From: Polyporus tsugae
Lineage: Eukaryota; Basidiomycota; Agaricomycetes; Polyporales; Polyporaceae
Reading direction: 5' to 3'
DNA: 64,000 nucleotides
Assembly: GCA_024305745.1 (NCBI GenBank)
Contig: JAHRBS010000003.1
Span: 2,604,001 to 2,668,000, forward strand
Shown here: in pieces, positions 21,144-30,992 of the stretch
Layout: the number at the start of each line of letters is the position of its first letter
Numbering within the stretch: position 1 is the first letter of the stretch
Made by a program: the position numbers and the translations under genes
Notes under the pieces: generated by a model
Told to the model about the DNA's origin: nothing
What the model saw: the letters and a program-made list of their open reading frames with translations, nothing else
Databases searched by the model: none

Positions 21144-22466
21144 ATGGCAGATTCGGCACCATTCAGCGCGCTTCCAACGGCGGATCACAAACGACGTAAA
21201 GTGGAGGCCGAAGTGGGGCATGTCAGGGCAGAGCGGGCGAAAGGCGTTGTAACGGACAAAGCAAAAGCTAACTATGTATGTTTGTCGATTCTTACGTGCG
21301 GGGGCATCTGGTCATCCTTTCGGACGTTCTGTTTAGCTCTCTGGGCAACTGCGTCTCCGATTGCAGTACGCGAAGCTCAAGGTGGAGCACGGATGGGTAC
21401 GTCGACCCATCCTTCTCGTTCCCGTCTATATCGATGGTAACAAGCTCGTTTCAGCAACGTCAAACGCTCTCAGAGGTCGAGAACCTTTACTTCAGACACA
21501 CCCACCTCACGCGTCCATACCCTGTCATTTCTCCTGGAGGTCGTCGGAACGGTCGGACATTGTCCTCCAACAGTTTTTCTTCAACCCTGACCCTCCAAGA
21601 GAATCTCCCCTTCACATCAAGTTCTCAGAATTCGAACGGGTCAACATCATACCTAAGTGCTCCTGGCAGCACTGGATCAAGTACCACCTTGCGATCGAGC
21701 AGTAGCTTGACAGGCTCATGTACGTCTTATCCATACCCTGACCAGCGCTGTTCTCGTAATGGAAAGTTGGGCAGCGTCTTCCCTCAGCGCAGAATCATAT
21801 GTGATACTGTCACTACCTGCCACACCCACCCTCAATCACAACCGAATCGCAACACCCCTCGCACCCCTTGTGGGTTCCAGCAAGGCCATGACTCGATATC
21901 CCATCTCGCGCACAGATTCTAGCGCGACTGTCGTCATGGAATCAATACCTAGCCTGCACCAAACACACAGCGCGGCGCTACATCTCAAGGCAAACCAAAA
22001 CCTTACCTCCTCTCAGACCGCCTTTGCATCATCCGCCGCCCAATCCCCAATCCCCTCATCCTCCCAAACATGCGCGTCAAATAACTCCTTCCACGAGCCA
22101 TTCGACCCAATGCAGCCCACCGAACTCGTGGACTCGCAGCTCGCCGCCCTGCGCTCAATCATTACCGCATCTACATCTATACCCCTACCCCCACTCATCC
22201 CCGTGCCGGCCTCGACATCTTCGCCCGCACCCCCGACATCTACCCCGGGCACGGCGAGTCCTGGGATGGGCGGAGGTCTCACATATGACTCCTTCTGGTC
22301 TGCACACGGTTCCGCGACGAGTTCATACCGCAGCCTGCGCGCTGGCCAGGTAGTGCGCTCTGCAGGCGCCGCGCCGCTTCAGGCGCATGCGAGCGCGCCT
22401 GCCATCATGGCGATGGCGTCCCCAGCCGTGGACGGTGCAGGTGGAGGACCTGCTACTGCTAGGTGA
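21144..22466 (+). CDS. Ser/Thr/Pro-rich protein with basic N-terminal helix, function unknown
   Basis: Exons 21144-21275, 21367-21396, 21455-21869 and 21916-22466 join in phase to give 375 aa. The ATG at 21144 starts MADSAPFSALPTADHKRRKVE. Residues 15-75 are charged and helical (KAKANYYAKLKVEHGWQRQT, then LSEVENLYFR), spread over the first three exons including a 30-nt exon. The rest is low-complexity Ser/Thr/Pro with patches such as SFHEPFDPMQPTELVDSQLAALRSII. The layout, a short conserved N-terminal helix and a long disordered tail, is common in subunits of chromatin complexes, but I cannot name a family. The last intron (GTGGGT donor) is the least certain junction. Confidence 0.6.
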
Positions 22467-22726
22467 TTGAGTTGCGAGGGGCGGTTGTAGCATAACCGAT
22501 GGTATATCTAGCTGTATCATGCTTAATGAGGTTGCGGGGTGCTATGCATACGATATACGTGGTTCGTGTTCGGCTGTTATATTTCAAGAGCCACGTCGAG
22601 GCGGTGGATACTAGAGCACTTGTGGTGACGCGTGTTATCGCAAATCTTGCGATTAAGTACCAGTACTTTTCACCCTTTCACAGGGGAAAATGAAATGGCA
22701 ACCGAGTACTGATATTGGGCCAAAAT

Positions 22727-22739
22727 AAAAAAGGAAAAA
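22727..22739 (-). terminator. Pol III T-tracts downstream of tRNA-Pro
   Basis: AAAAAA at 22727-22732 and AAAAA at 22735-22739 read as T6 and T5 on the minus strand, 17-30 nt past the tRNA 3' end. Confidence 0.65.
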
Positions 22740-22756
22740 CCACACAGCGGAACGAG

Positions 22757-22837
22757 GGGCCCAACCGGGAATTGAACCCGGGACCTCGCGCATATTCGGA
22801 ACCCGAAGCGCGAATCATACGACTAGACCATTGGGCC
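22757..22837 (-). tRNA. tRNA-Pro (CGG) with a 9-nt intron
   Basis: On the minus strand, acceptor stem GGCCCAA/TTGGGCC, D arm TGGTCTAGTCGTATGA and T arm CCGGGTTCAATTCCCGG are all present. The anticodon stem CGCGC/GCGCG encloses a 16-nt stretch starting TTCGGG. Reduced to a 7-nt loop, it gives anticodon CGG and a 9-nt intron after position 37. Mature length is 72 nt with discriminator C. It is divergent to, and only about 125 bp from, the phosducin-like gene. Confidence 0.93.
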
Positions 22838-22961
22838 GGTACACCGACAGGGTTTCTAACCATTAGGTAGCTGTGAAGAGCTACCTAACAGGGTGAGTGT
22901 ACACACCTCGCCACCATCTCCACCGATCTCAGGCTAAAACACCAACCTTCAAACCAACACC

Positions 22962-24237
22962 ATGGTGCGTCTCTTCCTGCATATCCCAGAAAACATACCC
23001 TGATCGCAAGCACACAGTATGGCGACATCGAGGACCTCGTCCTGTCCGGGAGGCTCTTCGCCCCGCCCTCCCGCTCGTCATCCCCCGTTCGCTCCCGATC
23101 GCCCTCCCCAACGCCCGAGTCATGGCACCCCGAGGCCGACGACTTCGAGTACGACTCCGACGCGGAGCGGCGCGCAGAGATCGAGGCGCACGTCGCTTCG
23201 CAGCAGCAGGGCGAGTCCATCGGCATGGGGCCCGGCCGTACGGGCGTGAAGGGCGTCATCCGCGACCAGCGCGAGGCCGAGGCGGCGGCGCGCGGGAGAC
23301 TTGCGGAGGAGGTCCGGGAGCTCAATCGTGCGATGGAGAACGCGAGCTTGGGGGGCAAGACGTGGGCGGAGGAGGAGAAGGAGCGGAGGGCGGCGGAAGG
23401 GCGGCTTGAGGGGGGGCCGTCGAAGGCAAAGAGAAGCGGGCGGTATGGGCACCTGCGCGAGGTCGGCGTGAGGAGCTATGTGCAGGCGGTGGAGGAGGAT
23501 AGGAACGTTTGGGTGGTCGTGCATATATACGATCCGGTACGTGGCTTCGTCTGACCTCACCCTCTCTTCATATTTCTTTGTCCCGCACACACTCCTCGTT
23601 CTACGCTCGCGATGATCTCGCTGATGCATACACTTTTCAGTCGTTGGATAGGTGTGCGGCTTTAGACGACACTCTGACTCGCCTCGCACGGACGTACCCG
23701 CACACAAAATTCCTGCGCGCACGGGCGGGTGCCATCGGGTTCGCCTCTGGCCAGGGTTCAAAACCCAATCTCGTCAACGCATCTTCATCATTATCTTACT
23801 CACGCGTACCATCACTCGGGGTAATACCCCAACGCTCGCGCATACAACAGAAGGATGAGTTCTTCGACGATGAAGAGGACGAGAAGGCCGGCGATGACGA
23901 GGACGAAGAGGAGGATGATGGGCGATGGGAGGACGACGCAGTCGATACCGACGTCCTGCCGACGATTCTGGTCTATCGTGGTGGTGACCTCGAGCACTCA
24001 TGGGTGCGCGTGGACTGGGAAGCCAAGCAGGGTATTGAGGAGCTACTGAAACGGTGTGTCCATGTGCTACACGCCTAATACCCCGCCTCTGACGCGCGTG
24101 CACCTCATAGACACAATATCCTGACATCCCCTCGACACTATGGCGGCACTAGCGGGAACATTAACCTCTCCGATGATGATGAGTTCAGCGACGATGGTGA
24201 AGAACTCGTGTTCGGCAACAGCGATGACGAGCGATAG
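22962..24237 (+). CDS. Phosducin-like protein (thioredoxin-fold)
   Basis: Exons 22962-22964, 23018-23536, 23641-24053 and 24111-24237 join in phase to give 353 aa. The first coding exon is the ATG alone, followed directly by a GTGCGT donor; the alternative is a different, non-initiating 5' exon. Residues 2-40 contain GDIEDLVLSGRLF and an SRSPSPTP tract. A charged helical region (REAEAAARGRLAEEV) leads to the GRYGHLREVGVRSYVQAV / VWVVVHIYDP phrase that opens the phosducin thioredoxin-like fold, followed by LARTYPHTKFLRARA and DVLPTILVYRGGDLEHSWVRVD. An acidic insertion of about 30 Asp/Glu residues sits inside the fold, and the C-terminus is again acidic (LSDDDEFSDDGEE). Family members act as G-beta-gamma or CCT chaperonin cofactors in the cytosol. 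Confidence 0.85.
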
Positions 24238-24376
24238 CCTATCTTTTACTTCCCTGGACATGACTCTCCTTGCCATCCATTGTAACATATGTAGATGACA
24301 TCTGACAGTTCTCTCAATAGACGCATGGGTCTGGATTCTGGACCCGATTGACACTGCCCGGGCTATTCAATAAACA

Positions 24377-25920
24377 TGCGGCCCCTTCAGAGTCTTCGCT
24401 CGCTCTCCATCCAGAGCTAGTCTGTGGATGCACTCACCCCCGTCCACAAGGTCCGCGTCCCTTTGCGCAAGCTCAACCTCTGGCGTTTCTATAGAGGCGA
24501 GCTCAGATTCAACTGGTATCCTGCCGCGTTCCAGGAAGATCTCTCTCACCTGGCGTAGACCCTCAAGGAACTCGGTTTCCATGAACTGATCGTCGATTCC
24601 GATAAAATATAGGAGCTTAATGACCGCCCCTAGCGTGAAGCAGTACCCCGCCGTGCGCTCGCTCTCCGTGGACTACTTCAGGGGGAGGAAGCTGCTGCTC
24701 GAACCCCTGCAACACCTTTTCCCGGCACTCGACGGCACCCTTTCAGTGACCTTGGCGACCCCGAGGACACCTATTCGGACACGCGTGCGCGCACACAGGA
24801 GATTGAACACGGCGGCGACTCGCTCCCGCACGGATGGAACAAGCTCGACAAGATGGTCGTCTGGAATGCTATGGCTTTCTACCTCCTGGGCCTGCGCTGC
24901 CCGATCCGGTTCGTCATGCTCGACGCGACACCAGACGACTGCCATAGCTTCGAGTTTCCCGCGACTGACGCTGTCCCTCGCGCTGTACGACGGGCTCGGC
25001 GTGTTCGAAGGGCTATTCTCTCCTGAGCCGGGGGCCACACCTCACGCTCGGGTTGGACACCGTGGGTCGCTGGTAGCACCAGCCACCAACTTGAATAGTG
25101 TCCTTCCACGACTCTTTGGTACGTGCGTCGCCATCAATGCAGCCTTCGATTCGATGTGGCTGTATGCGCTGATCGTGTACCGCTCTCTACAGGACAAGTT
25201 GCTCTCTTCGCGCGGGCCTCTGCACAAGCTCACCCACCTCCGGATCATCATCCACTCCAGAAGCCACGACGACACGGACACCGATGCGTCCTCGCCTCTC
25301 ACGCACGGCGACGAGCTCGCGCGCGCGCTCTCGTCAGCCGGCGGCTTCCATCGTTGCGATACTTCTTCCTCACCACTTGCGGGTACCTCGTGCACCACAA
25401 CAAGACCGGGGATGTGACTACCAAGGTACCTCCCGGGCCTGGTGCATTGCAACGTCTGGTAGCGACGGGATGCAAGGCGGAGAGCCGACGCTTGTGGAGC
25501 TGCACGATGAGGTCGCCGAGGCGATTATTCAAAAGGAGGAACTTGCTCTGTCGGAGGCGTACAAGGTCAGTGTGGGTCTTTGTGATGTTTGGGGGACGAC
25601 CGTGACGCTGAGCGTGGTCCTCCGGGAAGCAGAGGTGGTTCTCCAAGGATGTGTCGTACTAGCACGCGTCTCTAGTGCCTGTGTGCATGTCGGTCTCACG
25701 TTGCGTGCAACGGCACTTCCTGATGGAGTTTCGCCGTTTGTGAAAGGTCTTCAATCTACTTGCCGAGGTACTGGAGCTGGCAACCCGCTGTTCGGTCCCT
25801 TACCGCAGCTACGAGGTGCACGGGGCGAACTTCAAAGATTGTACGTCCGATCACGTCTGGCTCCCGTACTATCGACCAATGAAGTAACCCCTTCAGATCG
25901 ATTTACCCCTCCAATGTCAG
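24377..25920 (+). pseudogene. Decayed F-box/LRR-like gene
   Basis: Coherent protein-like text runs along the plus strand but changes frame or hits stops repeatedly. It starts with LQSLRSLSIQS (stop) and VPLRKLNLWRFYRGELRFNW, continues with VKQYPAVRSLSVDYFRG, SLPHGWNKLDKMVVWNAMAFYLL and LTLSLALYDGLGVFEGLF, then GPLHKLTHLRIIIHSRS and PSLRYFFLTTCGYLVHHN, and ends with EPTLVELHDEVAEAIIQKEE. The Leu-spaced phrases and the C-terminal style match Agaricomycete F-box-associated LRR proteins. No clear F-box survives at the 5' side. Some frame changes might be introns, but in-frame stops within LRR text make decay more likely. Confidence 0.5.
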
Positions 25921-25929
25921 TCTGAGCGA

Positions 25930-27537
25930 GAATAATGCGAGCGACTGCAGGATGGCGTAGATTAGACGAAGGCATTGGGCCGAAGCGCCTACATAATAGT
26001 CAACTGTGACGGGGCTACCAAGGGGCTTTCAACACGTCCCTCCTCTCATGCACCTCCTCTCGCCGTCGATTTGTATTTCCCCGCTCAGCTGAGCGCTCTT
26101 CCATCGCCTCCGCTCTGAGACGTAAAGACGCGGCAGCCGGCTCGCGCTTGTGATGGCACGCAGTCCCCTCTTCTGAGCCGCGCTCCATGTTGAACTCAAC
26201 GTTCACTGCGGACCGCACCGGATCAGCAAGGGTCGCGGTGTAGATCATGGAACACAATTCACCTGCGCCTCTGCATTTTGCCGCTGAGGCTCATCAGACA
26301 AGGCTCGACCACCAGAAGACATAGAGACCTCGGACGGTGCCGCCACATGGCCCTCGATTCCAGATCGACGCGCCGCGAGCCTGAGGTGATGTCACCCAGG
26401 CTCAACGAGAAGGGTTTTGCCTCGGCTTGCAATCAGGACAATAACAGTCAAACCACGCAACATAGACTTAGAAGGTGAGATCTCACCAGATATTCTACAT
26501 CTCGACGCGCCTTGGACGGTAGCTCCATCGCAAAGTCGCTGGTCGCCACCACAGTAGGCTATTTCCGTAGGAACGGAGGTGGCTGCTGGGGTTGAAATGT
26601 CAACGCTCCTTAGCGGCCAAACGTGGGGCCAGTCTGACTAATGCTCACCAGCTCGTCCAGATACGCGTAGTGGGATCTGACAGTAGTGTAAGAGATTGTC
26701 CGAGGCCGGGGATTCCGTAAGCGTCTTCGAACGAGGTGCGATGAAATTCAGCGCATGCACACCCGTCTCCCTATTTGGTATACTACAACATTTACTGGAT
26801 CACCGTGGCTTCCTTGGCGGGTGTAACCCAGCGAACAAGAGGCTTAAATGTTGGCGGGCATGCTCCGGTTGGCCTTGCACCGATAGCCGTCATGGTGGGA
26901 CTTGAGGGCTGTAGACTTTGCGGGACGCGAATGAGGAGCGGAGGGAGACTTTGCAAGGGCCATGGTGGGTATGAACGTCTACGACGGTCACTGTAGCCTC
27001 ATTATACCAAGGCGGGCTGACTGCGACTGACAAAGTTCAATTGCACGGCTTTCGGAGAACATCTGGAGGGCTTACTATGTAGAGATTCGGAGGAGGCTGT
27101 CAGTACTAGTTATGGCAAAGTGACTCAGCCGTCTTCGCTTCCTCGCAGGGAGTTAAATATCGGAAGGGCGACTATCAGGCTTGGATGACCTACAACGTAA
27201 CAAGCTCTCCGATTAGATGAACCCAAGGAGAACACGAATGCTGCGTTCCCCCCGCAAGTGGCGATATTCAAGCGGATCCGGAGGAGAAGTCACAGCCTTC
27301 TGCACCTCGAGTTTTGCTTTCTAAGCCGTACGTTCGGAGTGAAGCTGACTAAACACACCAATACAGTTTGATGAAACGCAGGTGAAGTAAGATTTTAAGC
27401 GTAGAAGAGAAGCGAGCGCCCCGTTTACAGCAAATACATAAATGCTGGGGTAGGGAGAAGAAAAGAGCGCAACGCACCTCAGCCCACCGCCACCGATTTC
27501 TCTCCCAACACTCACTCGCACCGATCCCCAAACCACG
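25930..27537. other. Intergenic upstream of the GST gene
   Basis: Long putative promoter of the GST gene. Short ORFs only; the most protein-like is an 80-codon charged ORF at 26015-26257 (minus), not called. Confidence 0.4.
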
Positions 27538-28362
27538 ATGGTCCTTAAACTTCATGGCCATCCCCTGGCGACCTCCGGCTTGCGTGTTCTGACTGTGATC
27601 GAAGAGCTCAACGTCCCCTACGAGCTCGTCACCGTCGACTTCAACAAGAAGGAGCACAAGTCCCCCGAGTACCTGGTGCACCAGCCCTTCGGCCAGCTCC
27701 CGTACATCGAGGACGACGGTGTCGAGGTCTTCGAGTCCCGCGCGATCTGCCGCTACATCGCGCTCAAGTACGGCGGGATCGGGACGCTGATCCCCGCGCA
27801 GAGCGATCTGGAGAAGACGGCCAAGTTCGAGCAGGCGGCGAGCGTCGAGCTGAACAACTTCGAAGCCCCCGTGTCGCAGCTCGCGTGGGAGTGCGTCTAC
27901 AAGCCGTGGGTCGTCCCTTTGGCTACCGAGGGACAGACGTGGATTGACGACCGTCCCCGCAGGTACTACGGGCAGCAGACCGACGTGGAAGCCGCGAAGG
28001 CGCACAGGACCAAGATCGAGGGTAAGTTGGATGGATACGAGACCATGCTCTCTAAGACTAGGTTCCTCGCTGGGGACGTGAGTACGTGTATGGGGGGCGC
28101 GATACTTGGCACTCACCTTCGGCTCCCACGATAGGATTTCACGTTGGTTGACCTGTTCCACCTCCCGCATGAGTCCTTCCTGAAAGACCAAGGCTTCGAC
28201 TTCGTGATATCCGAGTCGTCCAGGTGGCCCAACGTTGCCAGGTGGGTGTCATCGATATCTGTAGGCTTTCTATGGGCACTGAGACAGATATACAGGTGGT
28301 GGAAGGAGGTAACAGGTCGGCCGTCCTGGCAGAAGGTCAAAGCGTCGATCAAGACGAACTAA
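27538..28362 (+). CDS. Glutathione S-transferase, phi-like
   Basis: Exons 27538-28077, 28135-28241 and 28296-28362 join in phase to give 237 aa. The N-terminal thioredoxin-fold domain shows the phi-class pattern: KLHGHPLATSGLRVL with Ser13 as likely catalytic residue, then FNKKEHKSPEYLVHQPFGQLPYIEDDG with the cis-Pro, and the glutathione-binding ESRAICRYIALKYG. The helical C-terminal domain ends in DDFTLVDLFHLPH and WWKEVTGRPSWQKV. It conjugates glutathione to electrophiles in the cytosol, in line with detoxification of plant or wood compounds. Length and key residues are normal. Confidence 0.92.
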
Positions 28363-29031
28363 TGTTGCCATTAGAGAACGCACAATTTAATCCGCCGCTT
28401 CAGAGTCGTGGCTGTCCTTTGTTGAGACCCGGAATGTGCAATGAAAAAAATGACCGTGTTCTGCCAATGCTTGAGACTATATCAGACTCAGTTGATGCGC
28501 TGAGTGAAGAAGATATGCACCCACTAGTCAGGCCTAGTCAGGTTTAAGAGTGGCTTGGATCAGTCGGACTCGCATGGTCAAAGGTAGCCATCACAGTCGC
28601 GTGATGTCGATCAGCATGTGGTCTGTGACAAGACGCGTCCTGGGCGAATCCTCGGGCTCATGACCGCCCAAAGATGTGTTCGTGAGACCTGCATGCCGAC
28701 ACCCTCATGGCGGACCGCACAGCATAGGTCATGCGCGACAGCACTCGCCCCGGCTGCCATCAAGATCGTCATGGACTAGTCTCAGAGTCGTTCATGCCGT
28801 CAATCGAAGCCAAGCAGTCGAAAACGAAAGGACATACCGAAACCTATTCCTGCTTCTCGTTGTATTCTGCGGCCACCCGTCTGCACATGTCGCTGGGCAC
28901 GCTCGTCAGATGATGGCGGCCCCGGAATCCCGCGTGCTTCTGTCGGTGGAAAATAGGACCCTAGTCGGGGATATAATAGCTGGCAAACTGTGAACGGATT
29001 GTCGGCCGTAACCCATCCAGCATCCCCCAAC
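28363..29031. other. Intergenic between GST and esterase
   Basis: 3' end of the GST transcript and promoter of the esterase gene. TATAATA at 28972-28978 lies 54 bp before the ATG and could be its TATA element. Confidence 0.45.
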
Positions 29032-30247
29032 ATGTTGCGCCAGCTGCTCGCCGCCACCGTCCTCGTAGAAAGCATCGCACTCTCCGCGTTCGCTGCTGGC
29101 CCTGCGCCAGGTCAGATTAAGAACCTCGTCACCTTTGGCGACTCCTACACCGATGTCGTGAGTTCACACCTTCTCCTCTCCAAGCAATTCCTGACACTTG
29201 TACTCACCTTTATCGCGTCGCCGTCCCCCAGGACGCGCATGCAGACGGTGGCATCATGTGGCCCGTTTTCGCCGCCCAGGACGGTAACCTCGGTCTCTTC
29301 CCCTTCGCCAAGTCCGGCGCGACGTGTTCCAATAACCTCACCGCCCGCCCCTTCCCATCCGTCTTCGAATCGCAACTCCCGACCTACTTCGCCGAGAAGG
29401 CGAATGGCTCCCTTGCTGCGCTCCGGCCGGATGACACGGTCTATACGCTCTGGATCGGGACGAACGACGTCGGGGTCGGTGCACTGCTGACAGGAAGCCA
29501 GACCCCAGGCGTCACGGTCGTAGACACGGTGACATGCGCGGTGAACTGGGTGCAGACCCTGTACAACAGCGGCGCGCGGAACTTCATCTTCCAAAACGTG
29601 AGCCATAATAGGTCGTAGGACGCATGAGGAGGGTGCTCACCTGAACGCCGCAGATGATCCCACTGGAGACCGCCCCACTCTACGCCGCGGACTCGTACCC
29701 GAGCCGGTACTGGACCGCGCAGCGCAACACGACCGAGTGGAGCCTCTTCATGAAGGAGCTCACCACCTCCGGCAACGCCGTCGCCCGCCTCGAGCTCCAG
29801 ATTCTCGCCCCCACACTGCACGGCGCGCATATCGGTCAGTCTCTCACCCGGTTCAGTGTAAATAGAGTGATGCTCACCGCACGCGCCGCAGGTTTCTTCG
29901 ACTCCCACTCCCTCTTTGCGGACATGTTCGCCCGCCCGCAGGTGTACCTGAACGGGACCGCGCCGCTCAACGTCACGGGTGCCGTACACTCGTGCGTCTT
30001 CCAGGAAAACGAGAGCACCGGCGACCCAGGGGTATGCACGGACGCGACGGGGACGGACCAGGACAGCTTCCTCTGGTAAGTCGCCTTGTGGGCCCGGTTT
30101 CGCGGAGGATGTGCTGCGCTGACGCTTGGTGTGCGGGATAGGTTCGACGAGCTGCATCCGTCCGTGCAGGCGGAGCGCGTGGTGGCGAAGGCGATTTCGG
30201 ACGTGATTCACAGAAGGTCGGAGAAGTGGGTCACCTGGCTGTCGTGA
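29032..30247 (+). CDS. Secreted GDSL/SGNH esterase, probably CE16-type acetylesterase
   Basis: Exons 29032-29157, 29232-29597, 29654-29834, 29892-30075 and 30142-30247 join in phase to give 320 aa. A signal peptide (LLAATVLVESIALSAFAA) starts the protein. The four SGNH landmarks are present: FGDSYTDV with the catalytic Ser, the Gly-rich DAHADGGIMWPVFAA block, IGTND with the oxyanion Asn, and FDELHPS with the Asp-His pair. Several NxT/NxS sites fit an extracellular glycoprotein. Family CE16 enzymes remove acetyl groups from hemicellulose oligosaccharides. The family call rests on these motifs and length. Other GDSL lipases/esterases are the alternative. Confidence 0.88.
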
Positions 30248-30992
30248 GGAGGTGCATTCGGAGGAAGGTTGTTGGGATAAAAAGACGGGCGTGTTGCCTG
30301 CACGCTCGACGTGTCACAACATATGGGATCAGAGAACGGAAAGAAAGCATACCTCTGTCTGCCTCCTAAACATCGCCTTCTATGTGCCAAGCAAAGACAC
30401 TTGAGACAGCCGTCGTCCTCCAGGCTCCGAGTCCATCTTCCCATTCACCACTGCCGTCCCCCTGCGCACACGAACGCCATATATGCGCACCAAAACAAAT
30501 GCATTGAACGTAAAAAGTCAAAAACGCACATATATAGATCTACTACAACAGCTAGGCAAAAGCCTGTCCCTCCAACACGGGTCGCCCCCGACACCCAGTC
30601 CAGTCGGTACGATCTTGAGATGGAGGTGATCGCTCTCCCTCGCGAAATGGTTCAAGACCCTCCCGGAAGCGTGCGTTGAGTGTGAGTCAAGCCCGTGCAG
30701 AGAGGATCCCAAATATCAGCCCGCGAGGTAACTTTCGATGAAGAGAGAAAATTGCGCGGTGCAGGTTTATAAACCTGTTTCCCTGGCGTCTATTATCGGC
30801 CCAAACGGGGTATATAGACGCCGATCAACCTTATCTACCGGCACGTCCGAGTCCATCATAACGGTAACGGTTCCAACAGGCTCCTGAACGTTTCGACTCG
30901 AGCTCGACGGCGCGGCATTTCTTAAAACAAGACACGGCGTCTTCAGTGACGCAGAAACCTCCCTGTCCGAGCACAGGTGGCTTGTTCAAGTC
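30248..30992. other. Intergenic between esterase and large Zn2Cys6 gene
   Basis: 3' end of the esterase and promoter of the regulator. A GTATATAGACGCC stretch at about 30810 may be a TATA element. No gene is seen. Confidence 0.4.
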
